Part shown: positions 7,738 to 16,105 of the stretch, piece after piece
Numbering within the stretch: the stretch's first letter is position 1
Layout of the letters: every line of letters starts with the position of its first letter
NCBI RefSeq assembly: GCF_900112355.1
Contig: NZ_FOLM01000028.1
Location: forward strand, 1 to 41,671
DNA length: 41,671 bases
Source of the DNA: Streptomyces aidingensis
GTDB lineage: Bacteria; Actinomycetota; Actinomycetes; Streptomycetales; Streptomycetaceae
Direction: 5' to 3'
Notes under the pieces: generated by a model
What the model saw: only the letters and a program-made list of their open reading frames with translations
Told to the model about the DNA's origin: nothing
Databases searched by the model: none
Made by a program: the position numbers and the translations under genes

Positions 7738-9204
7738 GTGACGGCACAGACATCCGGAACAGAAACGGGCACGGGCACGGGCACGGGCATGGGCACGGGG
7801 GCAGCGGCCCGGCCGATGCTGCGGGTGTCCGGCACCGGCCTGGCCGACGGCGAGGGCAACCCGGTCCGGCTGCGCGGCGTGGGCCTGGGCGGCTGGATGA
7901 ACATGGAGAACTTCATCACCGGCTACCCCGGCACCGAGGCCGGAATGCGCCAGGCGGTGACCTCCGTACTCGGCCCGGACCGGGCCGGGCTGTTCTTCGA
8001 CCGGCTGCTCGGCTCCTTCTTCACCGCCGAGGACGCGGCGCTGCTCGCCGCGCTGGGCACCAACTGCGTGCGCATCCCCGTCAACTACCGGCACTTCGAA
8101 TCCGATCTGCGGCCCTTCGAAATCATCGAGGAGGGCTTCGCGCACCTCGACCGGGTGATCGGCCTGCTGGGCGAACACGGCATCTACAGCGTGATCGACC
8201 TGCATGCCCTGCCCGGCGCGCAGAACCAGCACTGGCACTCCGACAACCCGACCCATGTGGCCGCCTTCTGGCTGCACCGGCACTTCCAGGACCGGGTCGT
8301 GAAGCTGTGGGAGTTCATGGCCGACCGCTACAAGGACAACCCCTGGGTGGCCGGCTACAACCCCATCAACGAGCCGGCCGACCCCAGCGGCGAGGCCATC
8401 GGCCCGTTCTACGACCGGCTGGTCAAGGCGGTCCGCGCGGTCGACCCGCACCATGTGCTGTTCCTGGACGGCAACACCTACTCCACGGACTTCTCCGTCT
8501 TCCGCGAGGTCTACGAGAACACCGTGTTCGTCTGCCACGACTACGCGCTGGCCGGCTTCGCGCACGGCGGCCCGTACCCGGGCTATACCCGCGGTGAGTG
8601 GGTGGACGCGGACCATCTGCGGGCCGCGTTCGACAAGCGCACCCGCTTCCAGCGGGAGACCGGCACCCCGCTGTGGGTGGGCGAATTCGGCCCGGTGTAC
8701 ACCGGCGACCCGGAGCGGGACGCCCAGCGGTACCAGATCCTGCGCGACCAGCTCGCGCTGTACGACGAGCACCAGGCCGGCTGGTCGCTGTGGACGTACA
8801 AGGACGTCGGGCTCCAGGGGCTGGTCAGCCCCGGCCCGGACGGGGCGTACCGGGAGCGCTTCGGCCCGTTCATCGCCAAGAAGAAGCGGCTGGGCGCGGA
8901 CCGCTGGGGCTCCACCATGGAGGAGTCGGCGGACGCGATGGCCCCGCTGCACCGGCTGATCGAGACCGAGGCGCCGGACTGGTTCGCCTACCCGTGGGGC
9001 GGGCGCTACCAGACCGACGACCTGATCCGGCACATCCTGATCGCGCAGGCGCTGCTGCCGGAGTACGCGGAGCTGTTCCGCGGGCTGGACGAGCCGGAGC
9101 TGCTGGCCCTGGCGGACTCCTTCGCCCTGGACAACTGCGTGCGGCGGCAGCCGCTGCTCGATCTGCTGGCGGAGAACCTGGGCGGCACCGCCTCACCTGC
9201 CTGA
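7738..9204 (+). CDS. Intracellular GH5 family glycoside hydrolase
   Basis: 488 residues from GTG 7738 with GAGGGG upstream; a start at ATG 7816 cannot be excluded. There is no signal peptide, so it should act in the cytoplasm on the imported sugar. The (beta/alpha)8 core shows the GH5 hallmarks: LRGVGLGGWMNMENF, NCVRIPVNYRHF, YNPINEP with the acid/base Glu at about residue 212, and LWVGEFGP with the nucleophile Glu at about 316. The GGWMNMENFITGYP segment recalls GH5 subfamilies containing bacterial beta-mannosidases (GH5_18), but this is from memory and needs a tree. The N-terminus has a Thr-Gly run coded by GGGCAC hexamers (about 7765-7800). It is the last gene of the sugar uptake operon. 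Confidence 0.88.
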   Translation: MTAQTSGTETGTGTGTGMGTGAAARPMLRVSGTGLADGEGNPVRLRGVGLGGWMNMENFITGYPGTEAGMRQAVTSVLGPDRAGLFFDRLLGSFFTAEDAALLAALGTNCVRIPVNYRHFESDLRPFEIIEEGFAHLDRVIGLLGEHGIYSVIDLHALPGAQNQHWHSDNPTHVAAFWLHRHFQDRVVKLWEFMADRYKDNPWVAGYNPINEPADPSGEAIGPFYDRLVKAVRAVDPHHVLFLDGNTYSTDFSVFREVYENTVFVCHDYALAGFAHGGPYPGYTRGEWVDADHLRAAFDKRTRFQRETGTPLWVGEFGPVYTGDPERDAQRYQILRDQLALYDEHQAGWSLWTYKDVGLQGLVSPGPDGAYRERFGPFIAKKKRLGADRWGSTMEESADAMAPLHRLIETEAPDWFAYPWGGRYQTDDLIRHILIAQALLPEYAELFRGLDEPELLALADSFALDNCVRRQPLLDLLAENLGGTASPA

Positions 9205-9235
9205 TCCCGGCACCGACCACTGTCCGCAACGGGGG

Positions 9236-9280
9236 AAGCCCGGCGGCCCGGCCCTTGAGAGGGGCCGGCCCGCCGGGCTT
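9236..9280. terminator. Bidirectional terminator between convergent genes
   Basis: AAGCCCGGCGG (9236-9246) pairs with CCGCCGGGCTT (9270-9280). Further pairing inside extends the stem around a TTGAGA loop. It sits between the GH5 gene and the oppositely oriented phosphodiesterase gene. Confidence 0.8.
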
Positions 9281-9315
9281 GCGCGTTGCGGGCGCGGGCG
9301 GCAGCCCGGAGGGGG

Positions 9316-10425
9316 TCAGTGGCGGGGGGTGCGGTAGGGCTTGGGGAGTTTGAGGCCGTGGGCGGCCATCACCTGGCGGAGACGGTCGGGGTAGTCGGTG
9401 ATGATGCCGTCCACACCGTCGTTGATCAGCTTGTGCATGGTGGCCGGGTCGTTCACGGTCCAGGGGATCACCTTCAGGCCGGCCCGGTGGGCTTCGGCGA
9501 CGAGTTCGGCGGTGACGTAGGGCTGGTAGTCCGGGTCGCCGACCGCGCCGCCCTGCGGGCTGCCGTGCACCGGGGAGATGGCGTCGGCGCCGAAGGACTT
9601 GGCCGCGGCCACCAGGCTGCCGCCGAAGTCGTCGATGTCGATGCCGCCCAGCCAGGGCGAGGCGCCCGGTTGGCCGACCTGGAGGAAGGGCTGGCCATTG
9701 GTGAGCGCGATGATCGGCAGCCGGGGCTCGACCTCGCGCATCCGCATCAGCGCGCCCCAGTCGAAGCTCTGCACGGTGACCTGGCGCAGCATCCGGGCCC
9801 GGCGCACCTCCTTGGCCACCACCTGCACGAACTGCTCGCGCGGCGCGGTCTCGTGCGGGGCGCCCGCCTCCACCTTGGTCTCGATGTTGAGCTTGACGCC
9901 GTAGGCCCGGTAGTCCTTCACCAGGTCGAAGACCTCCGAGAGCAGCGGCATCCGCTCGCCGGGGCTGGGCCGCTGCCCGGGGTACTGGGGCAGGGTCCGG
10001 GAGCCGCAGTCCAGGGTGCGCACCTGGGCCAGGGTCAGATCGACGATGTACTTGCCGACGTAGGGGTACTGCGGGTCGCCCGCGAAGGCCGGTCCGGTGT
10101 CCTGGCACTTCGCGCCGGAAATCCGCCGGTCGTGGGTGACCACCGCCTGGCCGTCCTTGGTGATCTGCACATCGAGTTCCAGGGTGCTGACCCCCGTCTC
10201 CAGGCCGTTCGCGAACGACGCCAGGGTGGATTCCACCACCAGGCCGAGGCCGCCGCGGTGCGCCTGGAGGTCGAAGTGCGGCTTGTGGTGGTGGTGACCG
10301 TGCCGGCCGCCATGACCGCCGTGGCCGCCGTGGTGGGGTGTGGCCGCGGCCGTCACCGACAGCGCGACCAGCGCCACGGCGACGAGTGAGCGGACGGTGT
10401 TCCTGGTCGTGGACCGGTACCGCAT
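9316..10425 (-). CDS. Secreted glycerophosphodiester phosphodiesterase
   Basis: 369 residues from ATG 10425, preceded by GGGAGG. The signal peptide (MRYRSTTRNTVRSLVAVALV, ending near SVTAAA) is followed by a striking His/Gly-rich stretch (HHGGHGGHGGRHGHHHHKPH). The GDPD TIM barrel then opens with LQAHRGG and VESTLASF, continues with LELDVQITKDGQAVVTHD (metal-binding Glu and Asp, catalytic His), and ends with PWTVND and GVDGIITDYPD. It would split glycerophosphodiesters from lipids or teichoic acids outside the cell into glycerol-3-phosphate and an alcohol. The His-rich stretch could hold divalent metal for the metal-dependent active site; this is speculation. It is monocistronic. Confidence 0.92.
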   Translation of the reverse strand: MRYRSTTRNTVRSLVAVALVALSVTAAATPHHGGHGGHGGRHGHHHHKPHFDLQAHRGGLGLVVESTLASFANGLETGVSTLELDVQITKDGQAVVTHDRRISGAKCQDTGPAFAGDPQYPYVGKYIVDLTLAQVRTLDCGSRTLPQYPGQRPSPGERMPLLSEVFDLVKDYRAYGVKLNIETKVEAGAPHETAPREQFVQVVAKEVRRARMLRQVTVQSFDWGALMRMREVEPRLPIIALTNGQPFLQVGQPGASPWLGGIDIDDFGGSLVAAAKSFGADAISPVHGSPQGGAVGDPDYQPYVTAELVAEAHRAGLKVIPWTVNDPATMHKLINDGVDGIITDYPDRLRQVMAAHGLKLPKPYRTPRH

Positions 10426-10560
10426 CCGGTGCCTCCCTGTGGGGAAACGGAACGTCTGCATACGGCACCCGACTATCCGCCGCCCCGGTGGCGCCCCGGT
10501 GGCGCGCCGATGTCCCCCCGGACGCCCCCGCATGACGGCTGCGCCGCCGCGGAGCGGCGT

Positions 10561-11784
10561 TCAGGCGGCCGTGGCCAGCGCTTCGGTGGGGGCGAGACGG
10601 GCGGCGCGCAGGGCCGGGTAGAGGCCGGCGCAGGCGCCGATCAGGAGGGTGGCGGCCAGGCCGCCGCCCATCGCCCAGGCCGGGACCACGGCGGGCCAGC
10701 CCTGGGAGGCCGCGTAGCCGGCGGTGACGGCGATGCCGAGCAGCACCCCGCCCGCGCCGCCGAGGGCGGAGAAGAGCTGGGACTCCACCAGGAACTGGGT
10801 ACGGATCTGCCCGCGGGTGGCGCCCAGCGAGCGGCGCAGGCCGATCTCGGCCCGCCGCTCCAGTACCGAGATCACCATGGTGTTGGCCACCCCCACCCCG
10901 CCGACCAGCAGTGATACCGCGCCCAGGCCCAGCAGCAGGGCGCCCAGGGTGTCGTCGGCCGCCTGTTTGGCGGCCAGCGCGTCGGACGGGCGGGAGACCT
11001 GCACCTCGTTGGGGGCGGCCGGATTGGCGGTCGCGCCCAGCACCGCCTGGACATCCTCCACGGCGTGCTCGGCGGTCCGCGCGTAGACGGTGGTCGGGTA
11101 TCCGTCGAAGCCCAGCTCCGACTCGGCGGCCGGCCAGCCGACCAGCGCCGAGGTGTCCAGTTCCGGGGCCAGCGGCGCCGGATGGAGAATGCCGGTGACG
11201 GTGAACCAGCGGTCGCCGAGCCGGACCAGGACATCCGTCCCGGTGCGGTGCACGCCGAGGCGTTCGGCCGCGGTGCTGCCCAGCACGACGGCGGGGTAGG
11301 CGGCGGTGGCGTCGTTCAGCCAGCTTCCGGAGGCGATCTCGGCGCCGGTGGCGGCGGGCAGGTCCAGGGCGGCGGCACGGACCGCCAGGGAGTTGTTCTG
11401 CGCCTCGGGGATCAGATCGGTGCGGTAGACCCGGGCCGTGGTCTTCCCGGTGGCGGAGACGGTCTGCACCGGGCCGATCCGGGCGATCATCTCCGGTGCC
11501 TCGGCCGGGAGCGGGGACTCCTCGCCGCCCAGGGTCTGGCCGGGGGAGACGGTGAGGAGATTGGTGCCCAGCTCGGCGAGCTGCCGGTTGAGGTCCTCCC
11601 GGCTGGAGGCCGAGATGCCGGTGACGCAGACCATGGCGGCGATGCCGATGGCGATGCCCAGTGCGGAGAGGACGACCCGCAGCGGGCGGGCGCGCAGTCC
11701 GGCGGCGCCGGTGCGCAGCACATCGGCCGGGGCCATGCGGGCCGCGGCGGGCGGGGCGGGCTCGGGTTCGGGCTTGCGTGTCAT
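10561..11784 (-). CDS. MacB/FtsX-type ABC transporter permease
   Basis: 407 residues from ATG 11784, overlapping the stop of the ATPase gene by 4 nt. One membrane helix near the N-terminus (LRVVLSALGIAIGIAAMVCV) is followed by a large extracytoplasmic MacB-like domain of about 200 residues. Three C-terminal helices belong to the FtsX fold (LLLGLGAVSLLVGGVGVANT, then VLERRAEIGLRRSLGATRG). Proteins of this type do mechanotransmission at the outer face of the membrane rather than import. It is the last gene of a six-gene operon (16854 down to 10561) with a two-component system, a lipoprotein and an adaptor, consistent with export of a peptide or antibiotic, or envelope-stress relief. Confidence 0.92.
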   Translation of the reverse strand: MTRKPEPEPAPPAAARMAPADVLRTGAAGLRARPLRVVLSALGIAIGIAAMVCVTGISASSREDLNRQLAELGTNLLTVSPGQTLGGEESPLPAEAPEMIARIGPVQTVSATGKTTARVYRTDLIPEAQNNSLAVRAAALDLPAATGAEIASGSWLNDATAAYPAVVLGSTAAERLGVHRTGTDVLVRLGDRWFTVTGILHPAPLAPELDTSALVGWPAAESELGFDGYPTTVYARTAEHAVEDVQAVLGATANPAAPNEVQVSRPSDALAAKQAADDTLGALLLGLGAVSLLVGGVGVANTMVISVLERRAEIGLRRSLGATRGQIRTQFLVESQLFSALGGAGGVLLGIAVTAGYAASQGWPAVVPAWAMGGGLAATLLIGACAGLYPALRAARLAPTEALATAA

Positions 11785-12521
11785 GCGGTCACCTCCGTGA
11801 GCCGCGCGCCGGTCTCGGTGCCGGTGCCGGTGCCGGGGCCGGTGTCGTGGAGGATGCAGCCGTCCTTGAGGTGGACGGCGCGCGGGAGCGAGGCGGCGAT
11901 CTCCCGGTCATGGGTGATGACCACCACCGTGGTCCCGGCCGCGTTCAGCTCGCGCAGCAGCTCCATCACCCCGCCGCCGGAGGCCGAGTCCAGGGCGCCG
12001 GTCGGCTCGTCCGCCAGCAGCAGCGGGGGATTGCCCAGCACCGCCCGGGCGATGGCGGTGCGCTGCTTCTCCCCACCGGAGAGCTGGTGCGGCCGGTGCG
12101 CGAGCCGGTGGCCGAGGCCGACGCGGCGCAGCGCCGTCTCGGCCAGGGCGCGGCGCCGGGCGCGCTCCACGCCCGCGTAGAGCAGTCCGTCGGCCACGTT
12201 GTCCAGCACCGGCACCCCGGGCGCCAGATGGAACTGCTGGAAGACGAAGCCGATGGTGGCGGCGCGCAGCGCGGACAGCTGCCGGTCGGTCAGGCGGGAG
12301 ATGTCGTGACCGTCGATCCGGACGGTGCCGGAGGACGGACGCTGAAGGGTGCCGATGACGTTGAGCAGTGTGGACTTGCCGGAGCCGGACGGGCCGACGA
12401 CGGCGAGGAGTTCGCCCCGGCGGACGGTCAGATCGGCGTCCCGCAGTGCGGCGACCTCGCCGTAGCGCCGGCCGGCGCCGCGCAGTTCGACCACCGGGCG
12501 GGGCGGGCGGGCGCCGGTCAT
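11781..12521 (-). CDS. ABC transporter ATP-binding protein (MacB/LolD type)
   Basis: 246 residues from ATG 12521, overlapping the adaptor gene stop by 4 nt. All ABC ATPase motifs are intact: Walker A GPSGSGKST, Q-loop FVFQQFHL, signature LSGGEKQR, Walker B LLLADEPTGALD and the H-loop VVVITHD. The TGALD ending of Walker B and the short length place it with LolD/MacB partners of FtsX-type permeases. A Thr/Gly-rich tail (GPGTGTGTETGA) is added at the C-terminus. It energises the permease encoded directly downstream. Confidence 0.95.
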   Translation of the reverse strand: MTGARPPRPVVELRGAGRRYGEVAALRDADLTVRRGELLAVVGPSGSGKSTLLNVIGTLQRPSSGTVRIDGHDISRLTDRQLSALRAATIGFVFQQFHLAPGVPVLDNVADGLLYAGVERARRRALAETALRRVGLGHRLAHRPHQLSGGEKQRTAIARAVLGNPPLLLADEPTGALDSASGGGVMELLRELNAAGTTVVVITHDREIAASLPRAVHLKDGCILHDTGPGTGTGTETGARLTEVTA

Positions 12522-13834
12522 CCGGGGACTCCCACGGTCAGGCCGGGGGCAAGTCCGTCGCCGCTGATCTCGACCAGGCCGTCGGCGAACAGGCCGGTGT
12601 CCACGGCCAGATAGCGGGTGGCGGAGTCCTCGACGACCTCCACGGCATAGCCGCCCTCACGCAGCGCCACCAGCGCGGTGACCGGGACGGCGAGCACCTC
12701 CTCGCGCCGCTCGGCCTCCAGCACCACATCCACCGGGGCCGCCTGGTAGCCGCCGAGCTGCTCCTCGTCCAGGGCGGTGAGTTCGACGGGGATGACGGCG
12801 GTGGGCGTGCCGGCCGTGCCGGTGGCCGCGGTGGATGTGGTGCCGGTGCCGGTGCCGGTGGTGGTGGCGGCGGTGCCGACGGCGGTGACCTCGGCCTGCG
12901 CCTCGGTGCCGTCCGGCAGGGTGACGGTGGCCGAGGTGCCCTCGGCGACCAGGCCCTCCAGCGCGACATCCAGATCGACGGAGATCACCCGCTCGGTGCC
13001 GGTCCAGCTCAGCACCGGACCGGTCGCCGCGCCGCCGGGCGAGGCGGCCCGCGCGTCCACCCGGATCCCACCGGGGGCGATCACCGCCTGGCCCGGGGCG
13101 AGGGTGCCGGTCTCGGCGAGCCCGAGCTCCCGCTGCCAGGCGCGCAGCGCGTCCGCGGTGCCGCCGGTGAACTCGTGGTCCACGGTGAAGCCGGTGTGGC
13201 CGAGGGCTTCCAGGTTCTGCTCCAGCTGCCGCACGTCCTTTCCCTCGCTGCCCTCGGCGAGCGGGCGGTAGAGCGGAAGGGAGCCGTAGAGCAGCGGCAC
13301 CGGCCGCTCGTTCACCCGGTAGACGGTCTCGCCGCGCCCGATCACATCGCCGGCCTCGGGCAGCCAGGTGAGCAGGGCGTCGGGCTCGGCGGCCTGCACC
13401 GTGGTGGCCTCGCCGTGGCCGAGGCTGCCGGTGACCTTCTCGGTGCGGACCAGGGTGGTCCGCTCCACGGTGGCGGTGGCGGGCGGGCCGCCGGGCGGTG
13501 CGGCCCCGGCGGTGCCGTTGCCGCCGCCCCAGCCGATCGCGGCGGCGCCGACGGCCCCGGCCGCCGCGACGGCGGCGACGGCCGCGATCACCGTGCGTCC
13601 GGGCCGCCGCAGGCTGCCGCGGGGCGGGCCGCCGGCGGTTCTCCGCCCGGCGGCGCTGCCGTGATCGCCGCCGGTGGTGCCGCGGCGGGGGCCGGGCGGG
13701 GTGCGGTCACCGGTGCCCGGCGGGTTCCGGGAGGCGGCCGGGGGCGGCTGGTCCGTGCCGGTGGTGGCGGTGCCGGTGGTGGTGCCGGGCGCGGTGGCCG
13801 CCGCCGGATCGTGGTCGCTGCCGTGCCGCGGCAT
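12518..13834 (-). CDS. Efflux adaptor (HlyD-like) with peptidoglycan-binding domain
   Basis: 438 residues from ATG 13834, whose A is shared with the TGA of the preceding lipoprotein gene. A long Pro/Thr/Gly-rich cytoplasmic region of ~80 residues precedes one membrane helix (VIAAVAAVAAAGAVGAAAIG). Outside the membrane come a beta-barrel segment (VERTTLVRTEKVTGSLGHGE), a peptidoglycan-binding-1-like region (KDVRQLEQNLEALGHTGFTV, then DALRAWQRELGL) and C-terminal adaptor strands (VTLPDGTEAQAEVTAVG; VLAVPVTALVAL). Such proteins replace the Gram-negative membrane-fusion protein in actinobacterial MacB systems and may link the transporter to the wall. A Thr/Gly low-complexity insert (TTTGTGTGTTSTAATGTAGT) interrupts the C-terminal part. 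Confidence 0.85.
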   Translation of the reverse strand: MPRHGSDHDPAAATAPGTTTGTATTGTDQPPPAASRNPPGTGDRTPPGPRRGTTGGDHGSAAGRRTAGGPPRGSLRRPGRTVIAAVAAVAAAGAVGAAAIGWGGGNGTAGAAPPGGPPATATVERTTLVRTEKVTGSLGHGEATTVQAAEPDALLTWLPEAGDVIGRGETVYRVNERPVPLLYGSLPLYRPLAEGSEGKDVRQLEQNLEALGHTGFTVDHEFTGGTADALRAWQRELGLAETGTLAPGQAVIAPGGIRVDARAASPGGAATGPVLSWTGTERVISVDLDVALEGLVAEGTSATVTLPDGTEAQAEVTAVGTAATTTGTGTGTTSTAATGTAGTPTAVIPVELTALDEEQLGGYQAAPVDVVLEAERREEVLAVPVTALVALREGGYAVEVVEDSATRYLAVDTGLFADGLVEISGDGLAPGLTVGVPG

Positions 13835-14403
13835 CACTCGTCGCCCCCGATGAGGTCGTTGACCGCGTCGCGGCAGGTGTCCAGGGCGTCCTGGAAGTCC
13901 GGGGAGGAGGGGTCGATGCCGGTTTCGCCGAGGCCGGGGCCGAAGCCGCTGTCCGGGTCGGGATCGGGCACGTCGATGCCCTGCTCCCGCATGCATTCGG
14001 CCAGGTCGCCCAGGGATTCCAGCTGCTCGTCGGTGAGGCCGTCCCGGTCGGAGAGCTGCGGCGGGGCCAGGTCGCGGCAGGCGTCCATGGCCGTCTCCAG
14101 GGAGTCCAGGTCCGCCACGCCGCCCCGCATGTCGGCGAGGTCGAACTCGCCGGTCTCCGGGTCGGGATCGGGGAGCTCGATGCCGTGGTCGCGCATGCAC
14201 TCGGCGAACTCCCTGGCCTGTTCGGCGGTGTCGTCGGCCCCGGAGCCGGCCCCGGAGCCGGCGGCGGCGGAGGCGTCGTCGCCGAGCGAGGCCACCGAGG
14301 CGGAATCCTCCCCGCTGCCGCCGCCGCAGGCCGCCGTGAACAGGCCCAGGGCCAGCAGCGCGGCTGCCGCCGTCTTCCTTGCTGTGGTCGTGGTGGTGGT
14401 CAT
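13834..14403 (-). CDS. Lipoprotein with duplicated ECMR-xx-GI-PDPDP motif, function unknown
   Basis: 189 residues from ATG 14403; a start at 14457 would add a non-signal-like prefix. The N-terminus is a lipoprotein signal (MTTTTTTARK, hydrophobic run, lipobox TAAC). The mature part is very acidic and contains two copies of one unit, AECMRDHGIELPDPDPETG and AECMREQGIDVPDPDPDSG, each followed by another Cys-bearing helix (AMDACRDLA; ALDTCRDAV). Related Cys-Met-Arg...Pro-Asp-Pro segments recur in uncharacterised actinobacterial surface proteins, to my recollection. Its place between the kinase and adaptor genes suggests it senses or delivers the ligand of the ABC system. Cation binding by the acidic PDPDP segments or disulfide pairing are possibilities, not shown. 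Confidence 0.8.
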   Translation of the reverse strand: MTTTTTTARKTAAAALLALGLFTAACGGGSGEDSASVASLGDDASAAAGSGAGSGADDTAEQAREFAECMRDHGIELPDPDPETGEFDLADMRGGVADLDSLETAMDACRDLAPPQLSDRDGLTDEQLESLGDLAECMREQGIDVPDPDPDSGFGPGLGETGIDPSSPDFQDALDTCRDAVNDLIGGDE

Positions 14404-14443
14404 GGGCCGATGATGCGCGGCCGGTGTGGGAAGGGGCTGGGCG

Positions 14444-16105
14444 TCACCTGGGAACAAGCTGGGAGCACGCCGCCGTGTCCCCGCCGGGGGCCGGCGGTGC
14501 CGGTGGTGCGGGCAGCGGCAGCAGGAGGCGGAAGACGGCGCCTCCGCCGTCGCCGGGCCGCAGTTCGATCCGGCCGCGGTGGGCTTCGGTGAGCGCGGCG
14601 GCGATGGCCAGCCCGAGTCCCGTGCCGCCGTCCCTGGCCGGGCCGGCCCGGTAGAAGCGTTCGAAGACGTGCCGGGCGTCCTTCGGCGGAATGCCGGGAC
14701 CGGTGTCCGCCACCTCCAGCACCGCCACCGGCGTCGCCGTCCTTGCCGCAGCGGCGTCCGGCGGCGCGGCCAGCTCGCCGACGGCGGCCAGCGGCCTGCC
14801 GGCCGCGGAGGCCGCCGCGGCGTCCGCGCATCCGACGCGCAGGGTGATTCCGGCGTCCGCCGGGGTGTGGGTGAGCGCGTTGGCCAGCAGATTGCCCACC
14901 ACCTGCCGCAGCCGCAGCGGATCGCCCAGCACCGTCACCGGGTCCGGCCGGGCGGCCGGCCGCCCCGCCCCGCCGCCGTCCAGCCCGGTCAGCCGCAGTG
15001 TGCGGTCCGGGTGCCGGCCGTGCGCGTCGCGGATCAGATCGGCGGCGAGTTCGCGCAGCTCGACCGGGCGGTGCTCGACCGGCCGCTGCCGGTCCAGCCG
15101 GGCCAGCACCAGCAGGTCCTCCACCAGCACCCCCATCCGGGCCGCCTCCGCCTCGATCCGGGCCAGTGCCGCGCCCGGGTCGCCGCCGCGGCGGGCGAGC
15201 TCGGCGAAGCCGCGGATCGAGGTCAGCGGGGTGCGCAGCTCGTGCGAGGCGTCGGCCAGGAACTGCCGCAGCCGCTCCTCGGAGGCGCGGCGGGCGGCGA
15301 ACTCCCACTCCACCCGGGCGAGCACGGCGTTCATGGCGCGGCCCAGCCGGCCCGGTTCGGTGTGCGGGTCGGCGTCCGCCACCCGCCGGGTGAAGTCGCC
15401 CGCCGCGATCTCGCCGGAGGTGGCGGCCATTCTGGTCAGCGGGCGCAGGCCGAGCCGTACCAGCACCGCGGCCAGCGCCGCCAGGACCAGCAGCACGGCG
15501 GCGGCGACCCCGGCGGCGATCACGGCCAGCCGGTTGACCGTCGACTCCACCTGGTCCAGCGAGACCGCGGTGACCAGGATCTGCCCGGACACCAGGGCGG
15601 TGGAGTGCACCCGCCAGGAGTGGCCGCCGGAGCCGATGTCGGGGGCGGTGAACGGCTTGCCGGACCGTTCGGCCAGGACCGCCCGGTCCGGCAGGTCGGG
15701 TCCGGAGCCGGCCATGCCGGACGGGAAGACCAGCGGCTCGCCGCCGTCCGCCGGATGGAGATGGATGCGGGAGCGTTCGCCGTAGCGGTCCGCCAGGAGC
15801 TGTTCCAGCAGGGTGGGTTCGCCCTCCGGCAGCAGCAGTTGCTGGAGCTCCATGAGGAAGACGAACCGGCCGGCCGCGCTGCTCTCGGCGGCGAGTTCCT
15901 CGTCCACCCGGTCGGTGAGGTAGCCGCGCAGCAGGACCACCCCGGCGCCGCCGGCCACGGTGACGGCGAGGGCGGAGAGCGCCACGGTGACGGCCACCAG
16001 CCGGGCGCGCAGCGTCCAGCGCCGCCATGGCCGTGGCCGCCAGGAGCGGAGCCGCCGGAGCCGCGGGCGTCGCGGCCGGCTGGGGTGCGGGGGGCCGGCG
16101 GTCAT
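14444..16105 (-). CDS. Sensor histidine kinase (OmpR-partner type)
   Basis: 553 residues from ATG 16105, overlapping the response-regulator stop by 4 nt. The domains in order are: a basic N-terminus; membrane helix 1 (VAVTVALSALAVTVAGGAGV); an extracytoplasmic sensor of ~130 residues; membrane helix 2 (AAVLLVLAALAAVLV); HAMP; HisKA with the phospho-acceptor in DASHELRTPLTSIRG (about His288); and HATPase with N-box GNLLANALTHTP, G1 DTGPGIPP, F-box FERFYRAG and G2 GGTGLGLAI. All catalytic motifs are intact. It should phosphorylate the regulator encoded just upstream. A 40-bp gap separates it from the lipoprotein gene, so it is probably co-transcribed with the transporter genes it would control. 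Confidence 0.94.
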   Translation of the reverse strand: MTAGPPHPSRPRRPRLRRLRSWRPRPWRRWTLRARLVAVTVALSALAVTVAGGAGVVLLRGYLTDRVDEELAAESSAAGRFVFLMELQQLLLPEGEPTLLEQLLADRYGERSRIHLHPADGGEPLVFPSGMAGSGPDLPDRAVLAERSGKPFTAPDIGSGGHSWRVHSTALVSGQILVTAVSLDQVESTVNRLAVIAAGVAAAVLLVLAALAAVLVRLGLRPLTRMAATSGEIAAGDFTRRVADADPHTEPGRLGRAMNAVLARVEWEFAARRASEERLRQFLADASHELRTPLTSIRGFAELARRGGDPGAALARIEAEAARMGVLVEDLLVLARLDRQRPVEHRPVELRELAADLIRDAHGRHPDRTLRLTGLDGGGAGRPAARPDPVTVLGDPLRLRQVVGNLLANALTHTPADAGITLRVGCADAAAASAAGRPLAAVGELAAPPDAAAARTATPVAVLEVADTGPGIPPKDARHVFERFYRAGPARDGGTGLGLAIAAALTEAHRGRIELRPGDGGGAVFRLLLPLPAPPAPPAPGGDTAACSQLVPR

